This document shows positions 1 through 5,799 of a stretch of 6,822 nt of DNA, piece after piece. The translations under genes were made by a program, and so were the position numbers. The DNA comes from Candidatus Zipacnadia bacterium (GTDB lineage: Bacteria; Armatimonadota; Zipacnadia; Zipacnadales; UBA5352), in contig JALGUI010000329.1 of assembly GCA_029820915.1 (NCBI GenBank), forward strand, positions 1-6,822, given 5' to 3'. Under the pieces are notes generated by a model. That model saw nothing but the letters and a program-made list of their open reading frames with translations. It searched no databases and was not told the DNA's origin. Within the stretch, counting starts at the first letter, position 1, and every line of letters begins with the position of its first letter.

Positions 1-243
1 ACCGCGCAGAGCAAGGGCGAGGCGCGCTGCTGGTTCTACTACAACGGCCCGAAGGGCATCTACAACCCGCAGCGCACGCTGCCGCCGGCGGCGGAGTGGG
101 CGAGCTACTCGTTCGTCTTCACCGCGCCGGGCGAGGCGGGCCGGGTCGGGCTGGCGCTGGGCCTGACCGCCAAGCGCCAGGGGGACGAGGATCAGGTGTG
201 GTTCGACAACGCGCGCCTCGAGGAGCTATGGGCGCCGGAGTGA
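1..243 (+). CDS. C-terminal end of a protein with a CBM4/9-like jelly-roll domain (5' partial)
   Basis: Frame 1 is open from the first base and stops at TGA 241-243, giving 80 residues of a longer protein. The pattern is that of the last strands of a carbohydrate-binding jelly roll: an aromatic-rich segment (CWFYYNGPKG, residues 10-19), a W..Y.F.F strand (residues 33-40), an aliphatic strand (RVGLALGL), and the closing VWFDNARLEEL motif near residues 66-76. That closing strand (W/V-x-D-N/D-hydrophobic) is typical of CBM4/9-like domains at the end of secreted glycan-active proteins. The minus-strand gene at the right edge ends with a similar strand (VLFDDARIV). The catalytic or main part lies outside the window, so overall function cannot be given. 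It lies 91 bp upstream of the next plus-strand gene and could share a transcript with it. Confidence 0.75.
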   Translation, partial: TAQSKGEARCWFYYNGPKGIYNPQRTLPPAAEWASYSFVFTAPGEAGRVGLALGLTAKRQGDEDQVWFDNARLEELWAPE

Positions 244-320
244 GGGCGGGAGCCAGGCGGCGGCAGGCGTGTCGCAGGTGCGCGGCGAACGGACGGCTGC
301 CGCACGATCGCTCCTTGGCG

Positions 321-326
321 AGGGGG
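321..326 (+). promoter_or_regulatory. Ribosome binding site that fixes the start at 335
   Basis: AGGGGG lies 8 bases before ATG 335. The codons after this ATG encode a clear signal peptide. The in-frame ATG at 269 would add 22 residues of non-signal sequence ahead of it, so 335 is preferred. Confidence 0.6.
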
Positions 327-334
327 TCACAGCC

Positions 335-3211
335 ATGATCCGAACCGGTGCTATCGCGCTTGCGCTCAGCGCAGGACTATGCGCCGCCGCAGGTGCGGCG
401 AACGACCATCCCCGCACCTGCTTCTGGGGCTACTGGATCAACCCCGACGTCGCGGTGCTCTCCCACGAGTGGCGCGACCAGATCACCTGGGCGACCTGCG
501 ATCCGGACGATGCGGAGCGGCTGGCCCAGTTGCGCGCGGCGTGGGAGCCGTTCGCCCGCGAGATGGAGACGATGCGCCCCGACTTGGCCCGCACCTCTTA
601 CTTCTTCAGCGACTACTACTGGGGCCTCGACACCGAGCTGCCGGTGCCGCCCGAGCGCGTCCCGGAGCTGATCCGGCTCACCCGCGAGTCCCAGGAGCGC
701 TACTACACCGACCTCGGTATCACCACGCTTCCGTACATCTGCGCAGTCAAGTACGTCGGCGACCACGAGCGACGAACCGGCGTCTGGGCGCTGTATGACC
801 AGTGGGAGCGCTACGCGTCCGTGTTCCACCTTGGCCCCAGGCCCGCGCAGGACCCGTGGGAGTGGCGGCAGCGCGATGGCGGCTGGAACTACACGCACGG
901 CGCCACCGGCGAGGAGTTCACGGCATGGCTGGGCAGCGCGGCCGACCCGGACTACGTGCGCTTCAAGGCCGCGTGTGTGCGCACCATCGCCGAGTCGGGC
1001 TGCAACGGCCTGTTCATCGACAACCCCTTCGAGCGCGGCCGGCGCCCGGCGCACCAGGAGCACTTCCGGGAGTGGCTGGCGGCGAAGTACCGGCCTGCCG
1101 ACCTTGAGCGCATGTTCGGCACCCGCGACCTCGCGCAGCTCGAGATGGGCTCCGGCGAGACCTGGCCGCGCACGCCCCTGGACGTCGAGAGCTGGCTGTG
1201 GCAGTGGGAGACCCAGGCGGCCTTCTTCGCCGCCATGAAGGCCGCCGGTGAGGAGGTCTGGGGCGAGGGCAACTTCCCGGTCTCGGCCAACGGCACGCCG
1301 ATCGACGTGAAGCCCCACCCGTCGGGGAGCCTCGAGACCTGGGCCGCCGGCGGCGACAGCATTGGCTTCGCCGAGCGCCGCACCACCTGGCTGGGCGATT
1401 GGGACCGACCCGTCGGCGCGGGCTTTTCCCAGCGCGAGCACGCCGACCACATCCCGGGCTACCTGGCCTGCCGCGGTGTGGGCGAGGGCGAGATGTACTG
1501 CATGCCCGAGTGGAACCCGGGCATCACCGGCACGCCCGCGACCTACCGCCTCGCCTTCGCCGAGGCCCTCGCCTTCGACGGCATCTTCTGCGACCTGCAG
1601 TTCACCGACCGCACCGTGGGCCAGGACCCCGAGGTCGAGGCCGAGCGCCACATCTGGTTCCCGTGGCTGGCCGAGCACCGGGACCTCTACGCGGGCGCGC
1701 TCTCGGCGGCGAAGGTCGCCATCGTCTGCCCCAGCACTGAGTTCCTCATCAACTCGCAGTTCGAGTACGAGTGGGACCTGTGGCTGCAGACGCTGCTGCA
1801 GCACCAGGTCCCGGTGGACGTGCTGATGGGCAACAACCTCGGGCTGCACACGCTGCTCCGCTATTCGCTGGTCATCGTGCCCTACGTGACGGGCATGGAC
1901 CTGGCGACCGCCGAGGTCTTCGACATGGCGAAGGACAAGGGCGTGCAGGTGCTGGTGCTGGGGACGGCGGCGACGCGGCACGTGAACGGCTTCCCGCACC
2001 GGAGCCCACTCCTTGACCACGTCCTGCCCGAGTGCCCGGACCCGGACGAGTTGGTGATGCGCGAGGGCCACGTGGGCGGCAACCTGTGGCGGCGCCTCCG
2101 GCCGCTGTCGTTCGGGACGATGGAGCTGAGCTACAACCTGCCCAGCTACCAGCCGCCGCTGTATCACCGCTATGGCGGCAAGCGCTACTCGCACACGCAG
2201 GCGCTGGTGCGCGCCCAGATGACCGAGCAGGCGCTGAGCATCCTCGACCGCGTGTGCGGGCGGAGCCTGTCCGTGGCCGCCGAGCAGGCCGACCCGCGCT
2301 TGCGCGTGCACCTCTACGCCCAGCGCGAGGATGGCCGGGCGACGCGCATGCTGCTGCACGCCATCAATCACTCGGTGCAGGTGCCGCTGCACGAGGCGCC
2401 CATCGCCTACGAGCTGCGCGAGGGCATCGTGCCAACCGTCGAACCGGTCAGCCGCTTCGCGGCCGTCATCGAGCTCGAGTCTGGGGGGCGTGCCAGCGCT
2501 GTTCGCTGGCACACGCCCGAGGGCGAGTCGCGCGACCTGCAGTTCGAGCCGCTCGCCCATGCCGTCCGCTTCACGCTACCCGAGGTACGCACCTACGGCG
2601 TCGCGGAGATCGTGCTGGAGCCGGAGGCACTCGCGGACGAGGCGCCCACAGTCCCGGCGACCTTCCCGCGCGCGGCGGAGCGGGCGCCCTACGCCATCGA
2701 CGCCGCGGCCATGGCCCGCATGACGCCGCTCGCGCCCGAAGCGGAGACCGCTGAGCCCGAGGGCGCGCTCCTGCTGCGCTCGAACCACCAGTTCCTGGTA
2801 GCGGTCGAGGCCGGCGAGCATGTGCGCGCGACCATGGAGACCGCTGAGCCCGAGGGCGCGCTCCTGCTGCGCTCGAACCACCAGTTCCTGGTAGCGGTCG
2901 AGGCCGGCGAGCATGTGCGCGCGACCATCACCGGGCATCTGTTCGAGGACCCGACCGACGCCGAGCGGCGCGCGCAGGAGACGGAGTCGCTGGACCTGAT
3001 GCCCGAGGGCGGCGGCGGGTTCTCGACCGGACCGTGGGTGCGCTGGTTTTTGATCGGTCCGGACGGCGGCGTGCTGGCCGACGGCGGCGGGCCCTGCGAC
3101 GAGGCCATCGAGATCGATGTGCCTGTCGAGCAGGCGGGTATCGCGCTGGATCGATGTGCCTGTCGAGCAGGCGGGTATCGCGCTGCTGCATGTGGACGCA
3201 GGCAGCAATGA
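335..3211 (+). CDS. Secreted GH42-like TIM-barrel glycoside hydrolase-like protein, frameshifted near its 3' end
   Basis: A 958-residue product as read. Residues 1-22 (MIRTGAIALALSAGLCAAAGAA) form a type I signal peptide, so the protein is exported. Residues about 25-450 look like a clan GH-A type (beta/alpha)8 barrel. A strand end GLFIDNPF (D229, N230) is followed by a helix pattern HF.EWLAAKY..ADLERMFG, which resembles GH42 beta-galactosidases. Further along are MPEWN (E392) and EALAFDG (D415). Residues about 459-550 (AKVAIVCPS through VIVPY to VLVLGTAA) resemble the Rossmann-like trimerisation domain of GH42. The rest is beta-rich. The usual N-E acid/base pair of GH42 is not seen, so activity and substrate are uncertain. 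Residues 804-865 are an exact 31-residue tandem repeat from a 93-bp duplication. A 37-bp tandem duplication at 3112-3185 shifts the frame, giving a false tail from DRCACRAGG to the stop at 3209-3211. The original C-terminus continues in another frame to 3599. Without the 37 bp the protein would be 1075 residues; without both duplications, 1044. Confidence 0.75.
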   Translation: MIRTGAIALALSAGLCAAAGAANDHPRTCFWGYWINPDVAVLSHEWRDQITWATCDPDDAERLAQLRAAWEPFAREMETMRPDLARTSYFFSDYYWGLDTELPVPPERVPELIRLTRESQERYYTDLGITTLPYICAVKYVGDHERRTGVWALYDQWERYASVFHLGPRPAQDPWEWRQRDGGWNYTHGATGEEFTAWLGSAADPDYVRFKAACVRTIAESGCNGLFIDNPFERGRRPAHQEHFREWLAAKYRPADLERMFGTRDLAQLEMGSGETWPRTPLDVESWLWQWETQAAFFAAMKAAGEEVWGEGNFPVSANGTPIDVKPHPSGSLETWAAGGDSIGFAERRTTWLGDWDRPVGAGFSQREHADHIPGYLACRGVGEGEMYCMPEWNPGITGTPATYRLAFAEALAFDGIFCDLQFTDRTVGQDPEVEAERHIWFPWLAEHRDLYAGALSAAKVAIVCPSTEFLINSQFEYEWDLWLQTLLQHQVPVDVLMGNNLGLHTLLRYSLVIVPYVTGMDLATAEVFDMAKDKGVQVLVLGTAATRHVNGFPHRSPLLDHVLPECPDPDELVMREGHVGGNLWRRLRPLSFGTMELSYNLPSYQPPLYHRYGGKRYSHTQALVRAQMTEQALSILDRVCGRSLSVAAEQADPRLRVHLYAQREDGRATRMLLHAINHSVQVPLHEAPIAYELREGIVPTVEPVSRFAAVIELESGGRASAVRWHTPEGESRDLQFEPLAHAVRFTLPEVRTYGVAEIVLEPEALADEAPTVPATFPRAAERAPYAIDAAAMARMTPLAPEAETAEPEGALLLRSNHQFLVAVEAGEHVRATMETAEPEGALLLRSNHQFLVAVEAGEHVRATITGHLFEDPTDAERRAQETESLDLMPEGGGGFSTGPWVRWFLIGPDGGVLADGGGPCDEAIEIDVPVEQAGIALDRCACRAGGYRAAACGRRQQ
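2486..2518. repeat. Strong hairpin inside the glycosidase-like gene
   Basis: GGGCGTG-CCAGCG (2486-2498) pairs with CGCTGG (2504-2509) and CACGCCC (2512-2518). This gives 13 base pairs with a two-base CA bulge and a five-base loop. It is translated as part of a low-complexity stretch (GGRASAVRWHTPE). It may be chance in GC-rich coding DNA, or a small palindromic element absorbed into the frame. Confidence 0.45.
2743..2928 (+). repeat. Exact 93-bp tandem duplication, in frame
   Basis: Bases 2743-2835 are repeated without a mismatch at 2836-2928. The length is 31 codons, so the frame is kept and the residues from ETAEPEGALLLR to GEHVRAT appear twice. The match ends sharply at both sides (C/T before, G/C after). 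Identity including third codon positions shows the event is very recent, or is an assembly error. Confidence 0.95.
3112..3185 (+). repeat. Exact 37-bp tandem duplication that causes a frameshift
   Basis: Bases 3112-3148 are repeated exactly at 3149-3185. Because 37 is not a multiple of three, reading moves from frame 2 to a frame that stops at 3211. The protein sequence IDVPVEQAGIAL is found once in each frame. Removing one copy joins ...VEQAGIAL directly to LHVDAGSND and restores a single open frame from 335 to 3599. Confidence 0.95.
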
Positions 3212-3599
3212 CGCCGAGGTCGGCATCACCAACGAGCGCTGGGTCATCCCGTGCATGGACACCAACCGCCTGTTCGTGCATCGCTTCGAGCGACCGCTCT
3301 ACCTCCACGTGCGCGAGGGCGCGACGGTGGCGCCGCTGTCGCTGGGCACCTACGACCGCGAGGCGGACATCATCCTCACGTCGCCGACCGGCCGGCGCGT
3401 GGAGATGAAGCCGGTGGACCCGCGCATCGTCGCGCCGCTGGAAGTGCCGGTCGAGGAGGGCGAGGACGACGGCATCTGGAGGCTCGAGGTGTACCAGACG
3501 CGCTTCGAGGGGCCGTTCTCGACCTTCACGCTGCTGATCGACGACCCGGACTTCTGCTACGTCGCGACGGCGCCGGGGCGGCTGCTGGGCACGCTGTAG
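3117..3599 (+). CDS. C-terminal part of the frameshifted glycosidase-like protein
   Basis: An open frame of 160 residues starting at ATG 3117, ending with TAG 3597-3599. The first ten residues (MCLSSRRVSR) are out-of-frame reading of the first 37-bp copy. From residue 13 (DVPVEQAGIALLHVDAGSND) onward it is the natural continuation of the protein that starts at 335. The sequence is beta-rich, with alternating hydrophobic strands (RPLYLHVREG, ADIILTSPTG, IWRLEVYQTRF, FSTFTLLIDD), and looks like a final beta-sandwich. It has no convincing ribosome binding site or signal peptide of its own. It is best seen as the lost tail of the upstream gene rather than a separate gene. If translated alone it would stay in the cytoplasm and probably not be useful. 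Confidence 0.7.
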   Translation: MCLSSRRVSRWIDVPVEQAGIALLHVDAGSNDAEVGITNERWVIPCMDTNRLFVHRFERPLYLHVREGATVAPLSLGTYDREADIILTSPTGRRVEMKPVDPRIVAPLEVPVEEGEDDGIWRLEVYQTRFEGPFSTFTLLIDDPDFCYVATAPGRLLGTL

Positions 3600-3658
3600 G
3601 ACGCGGGCCTGCGCCGCGCCCGTGGGCCGTACTGCCGACCGCTGAACTGCCGAACGAC

Positions 3659-3680
3659 CGACGGGCAGGAGTGCCCGTCG
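3659..3680. terminator. Hairpin 1 after the glycosidase-like gene; possible terminator
   Basis: CGACGGGCA (3659-3667) pairs fully with TGCCCGTCG (3672-3680) around a GGAG loop. It lies 60 bp after the TAG at 3599. There is no run of T after it, so a classical Rho-independent terminator is not proven; mRNA end protection or a REP-like role is equally possible. Confidence 0.4.
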
Positions 3681-3705
3681 CACGGAACGGCGAACGACCA
3701 CGACC

Positions 3706-3727
3706 GGGCGGGCTGGGAAGCCCGCCC
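3706..3727. terminator. Hairpin 2 after the glycosidase-like gene; possible terminator
   Basis: GGGCGGGCT (3706-3714) pairs fully with AGCCCGCCC (3719-3727) around a GGGA loop. It is followed by CTCCTGAC, only weakly T-rich. It is the second member of the repeat pair described at 3644-3727. Confidence 0.4.
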
Positions 3728-3789
3728 CTCCTGACGACAACGGGTGTGCCGTCGGCGCCCTCCCGGCCGTGTGCCGTTGCCGTCCGGAG

Positions 3790-3812
3790 CGACGCATTCT
3801 TCAGATGCGTCG
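3790..3812. other. Hairpin in the leader of the DUF3604 gene
   Basis: CGACGCAT (3790-3797) pairs fully with ATGCGTCG (3805-3812) around the seven-base loop TCTTCAG. It ends 51 bases before the start codon at 3864. It argues that the stretch before 3864 is untranslated leader, although the frame is open back to an ATG at 3744. Whether it acts in regulation is unknown. Confidence 0.5.
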
Positions 3813-3844
3813 AGTCGTTGCCGGATGCGTGGAGATCGACCCGC

Positions 3845-3851
3845 GGGAAGG
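3845..3851 (+). promoter_or_regulatory. Probable ribosome binding site for the DUF3604 gene
   Basis: GGGAAGG ends 12 bases before ATG 3864. The spacing is longer than ideal, but no better purine run precedes any other in-frame start. Confidence 0.35.
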
Positions 3852-3863
3852 TTGACGCCCTCG

Positions 3864-5273
3864 ATGTGGAACAGCCTGTGTGAGCGCATCCTCGCGGTCG
3901 AGGCCCCCGGCGGGCCCGCCGCGCGCCTCTCCATTGTCGCGCCGTCGGTGGTCCGCCCCGGCGAGCCGTTCACGGTGCGTCTCGCGGCGCTCGACGCGAA
4001 GGCCTATCCGTCCGTCGAGTGCGATGACGTTGCGCGGCCGGCGGCCGGCCCCGCCGAGGGCCTGGCCGAGGTCGCCTTCGAGGCCGGCCGCCCGGCGGTC
4101 GCGTCCATCGACGGCGTGACCATCGAGGACGCGGGCCGGCACCGGCCGGCGTTCGAGATGGCGGGCGAGACCTGGCTGAGCAACCCCGTGCACTGCAGCG
4201 CCGACGCGCCGCGCATCTTCTGGGGCGATCCGCACGTGCACACGGTGCTGAGCCGCTGTCACCCCACCGCGTGCCGCTCGCTCGACTTCTGCTTCGTGGG
4301 CGCGCGCTGGATGAGCGGGCTGGATTGGGTGTGCGCCGCCGACCACGTCTCCAACGGTCGCTCCGGCAAGGGCAAGTGGGAGGCGCAGCGCCGCGCGGTG
4401 CGCGTCTTCGACGACCCGCCGCACTTCGCGGCCGTGCTTGGCTACGAGGCGTCGCTGCAGGGCGGCTGCGGCGGCGACAACAACGTCTACTGCCGCGGCG
4501 ACCTCGAGGACTTCATCGACCACTACGAGGACGGGGACGCGAAGACGCTCGCCGACGCCCTGCCCGATGACTGCTTCGTGGTGCCACACCACACCACGCG
4601 GCCCGGCAAGCACGGGGAGCTGTCCGACGCGATCTACCCCGGTCCCGAGCGCATGCCGGTGGTCGAGGTGCACTCGAAGTGGGGCACCGGTGAGTTCCGT
4701 GGCAACCCCAACGCGCTCCACGACATCCACGACGGCCCGAGCTACGTGCAGGACCTGCTGGCCCGGGGCTACCCGCTCGGCTTCATCGCCGGGACCGACA
4801 CGCACGCTACTATGCCCTCGAGCTTCGGCGACGACAGCGCGCACATCGACCGCCTGCCCGGGCTTGCCGCCATTCGCGCCGGGGGCCTGTCGCACGAGGC
4901 GGTCTATGACGCGATGCTTGCGCGCGACTGCTGGGGCACGAGCCTCGAGCGCATCATCATCGAGGAGCAGATGGCCGGCGGGCGCATGGGGCGCGTGGTC
5001 CCGTGGGACCACGCGCCGCGGGATTTCGCGGCGCACGTAGCTGCGGAGAGCGACATCGTCAGCGTGGACATCGTCCGCAACGGCGAGGACGTGCACTCGG
5101 CGCGAGGCGACGAGTGGCGTGGCGACGTGTCATGGACCGATGAGGCCGATCTCGCCCAGGTCGCCTTCGAGCCGCGCGGGTGGTTTGAGCGGCCCTTCGT
5201 GTACTACTACCTGCGCGTGACCTGCGCGTCGGGCGCCCAGGCGTGGTCGAGCCCGGTCTGGCTCACCCTCTGA
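3864..5273 (+). CDS. DUF3604 / PHP-superfamily metal-dependent hydrolase
   Basis: 469 residues from ATG 3864, with no signal peptide, so cytoplasmic. Residues 1-115 form a beta-rich leader ending in WLSNPVHC, as is common before this domain. The PHP-like domain follows with its usual metal ligands in order: GDPHVHT (H124, H126), AADH (D160, H161), GYEAS (E195), VPHHT (H242, H243), EVHSKWG (E268, H270) and AGTDTHA (D312, H314). All are intact, so a working di- or trinuclear metal hydrolase is likely. DUF3604 members are often found beside glycan and sulfatase genes, but their substrates are largely unknown; this one's reaction cannot be named. Residues 400-469 are a final beta domain (VSVDIVRNGEDVHS, FVYYYLRVTC, W.SPVWLTL). 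The frame is open back to ATG 3744, but those 40 residues are Arg/Pro-rich and overlap a hairpin, so the shorter start is chosen. Confidence 0.85.
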   Translation: MWNSLCERILAVEAPGGPAARLSIVAPSVVRPGEPFTVRLAALDAKAYPSVECDDVARPAAGPAEGLAEVAFEAGRPAVASIDGVTIEDAGRHRPAFEMAGETWLSNPVHCSADAPRIFWGDPHVHTVLSRCHPTACRSLDFCFVGARWMSGLDWVCAADHVSNGRSGKGKWEAQRRAVRVFDDPPHFAAVLGYEASLQGGCGGDNNVYCRGDLEDFIDHYEDGDAKTLADALPDDCFVVPHHTTRPGKHGELSDAIYPGPERMPVVEVHSKWGTGEFRGNPNALHDIHDGPSYVQDLLARGYPLGFIAGTDTHATMPSSFGDDSAHIDRLPGLAAIRAGGLSHEAVYDAMLARDCWGTSLERIIIEEQMAGGRMGRVVPWDHAPRDFAAHVAAESDIVSVDIVRNGEDVHSARGDEWRGDVSWTDEADLAQVAFEPRGWFERPFVYYYLRVTCASGAQAWSSPVWLTL

Positions 5274-5293
5274 CCCATGTCCCGCTCACACGC

Positions 5294-5300
5294 GAGGTGG
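5294..5300 (+). promoter_or_regulatory. Ribosome binding site favouring the start at 5307
   Basis: GAGGTGG lies six bases before ATG 5307, after which the conserved phosphatase sequence begins at once. An in-frame ATG at 5277 would add ten residues with no family resemblance and has no such site in front of it. Confidence 0.55.
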
Positions 5301-5306
5301 TGGAGG

Positions 5307-5471
5307 ATGTCCCAGAGGCCCCGAGTCCTGTTCCTGTGCACCGGCAACTCCTGTCGCAGCCAGATGGGAGAGGGCTTCCTGCGCGAGCTGGGCGACTACA
5401 GATCTTCGGGGAGGCGGACGATGCGGGCGTCGTACGGAGGGGCCGCTCCGAGCGCTCAGCGCGAGGAGTGA
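5307..5471 (+). pseudogene. N-terminal fragment of a low-molecular-weight phosphatase / arsenate reductase family gene
   Basis: The first 30 codons read MSQRPRVLFLCTGNSCRSQM and on to GEGFLRELGD. This is the beta-1 strand, the complete CX5R phosphate-binding loop (CTGNSCR, nucleophile Cys at residue 11) and the first helix of the LMW protein tyrosine phosphatase fold, which also includes thioredoxin-linked arsenate reductases. Family members are about 130-160 residues long and need an Asp-Pro acid loop near their C-terminus; here similarity stops at base 5395. The rest of the frame (YRSSGRRTMRAS to the stop at 5471) is a meaningless reading of a 38-bp copy of the neighbouring minus-strand gene's 3' end. 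The product cannot be active. The start lies 33 bases after the DUF3604 stop, so it was probably the last gene of that operon. Which family branch it belongs to cannot be told from 30 residues. Confidence 0.75.
5396..5433. repeat. 38-bp direct repeat, copy 1 (fragment of the minus-strand gene's 3' end)
   Basis: Identical over all 38 bases to 5800-5837. Read on the minus strand it encodes DARIVRLPEDL and the stop codon. Its left edge is the exact point where the phosphatase gene breaks, and its last three bases overlap the start of the terminal inverted repeat at 5431. Confidence 0.95.
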
Positions 5472-5697
5472 CGCCTGCGCGGTTGTGTTGCGCAGGCGTC
5501 AGGTCCCATTGGAGAAGCCTGTGGCTTCTCTCGGCCCGCGCATAACCCCAGTCCCGCGCGTGGGCGGGACCAAACGACGCAACGGCCGGGCTGCCCGACG
5601 CGAAGCGTCGGCTGGGAGCTGAGGCGCTGGCGCGCCTCACCCTCGCGCGGACCCCGCCTTTGGGCGGGTTCCGACGCTCGGGCAGCCCCTCCGTACG
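5431..5697. other. Gene-free multi-hairpin element bounded by an imperfect inverted repeat
   Basis: The ends pair: CGTACGGAGGGGC (5431-5443) with 5685-5697, then after a small internal loop CCGAGCG (5448-5454) with 5675-5681, 20 pairs in total. Inside are perfect hairpins at 5469-5501 (12-bp arms), 5512-5530 (8), 5551-5570 (7), 5595-5611 (7), 5620-5639 (7) and 5653-5668 (6). No open frame here looks like a protein. The layout fits a small non-autonomous mobile element (MITE-like), a cluster of REP-like units, or a structured RNA. No clear target-site duplication is seen directly at its ends. Function is unknown. Confidence 0.6.
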
Positions 5698-5761
5698 GAA
5701 ACGACGCGCGACGCAAACACCCCGACCGCGCCCGAGATGTGGGTAGAGGATAGCGTGCCGC

Positions 5762-5791
5762 ACGGGGGCGGGCATTCACGTGCGCCCCCGT
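5762..5791 (-). terminator. Stem-loop after the minus-strand gene; possible terminator
   Basis: ACGGGGGCG (5762-5770) pairs fully with CGCCCCCGT (5783-5791) around a 12-base loop. It starts nine bases beyond the stop of the minus-strand gene, the usual place for a terminator. No T-run follows on either strand, so the mechanism is uncertain. Confidence 0.45.
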
Positions 5792-5799
5792 TGGGCCGG

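Larger units (their letters stand above)
3644..3727. repeat. Two copies of a short hairpin-bearing repeat unit
   Basis: CGAACGACC occurs at 3651-3659 and 3691-3699, each time preceded by GAAC and a few bases (3644-3650 and 3685-3690) and followed by a 9-bp hairpin with a four-base purine loop. Both hairpins follow the plan GGGC-N-GGRR-N-GCCC at their core. The arms differ in sequence but pair perfectly in each copy, so base pairing, not sequence, is conserved. This looks like a pair of REP-like intergenic units. Confidence 0.6.

Noticed and set aside
269..334. Upstream ATG at 269 as start of the glycosidase-like gene
   Set aside because: It would place 22 charged residues before a clear signal peptide, and ATG 335 has a well-spaced ribosome binding site.
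377..2560. A 727-codon open frame on the minus strand opposite the glycosidase-like gene
   Set aside because: It is the codon-position shadow common in very GC-rich genes; the product is Arg/Val/Ala/His-rich with no domain pattern, while the plus strand has a signal peptide and fold motifs.
3744..3863. N-terminal extension of the DUF3604 protein from ATG 3744
   Set aside because: The 40 added residues are Arg/Pro/Ser-rich without structure and overlap a perfect hairpin; the family pattern starts after 3864.
3801..5096. A 431-codon minus-strand frame opposite the DUF3604 gene
   Set aside because: Same shadow effect; the plus-strand protein carries all expected metal ligands and the minus product has none.
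5469..5668. CRISPR array, because of several hairpins in a row
   Set aside because: The hairpin arms differ from each other and there is no constant direct repeat with regular spacers.
5434..5799. Short open frames and a possible tRNA in the gene-free segment
   Set aside because: The translated frames are Arg/Pro-rich shadows of inverted repeats. No cloverleaf with a proper anticodon arm, T-arm and acceptor stem could be assembled.
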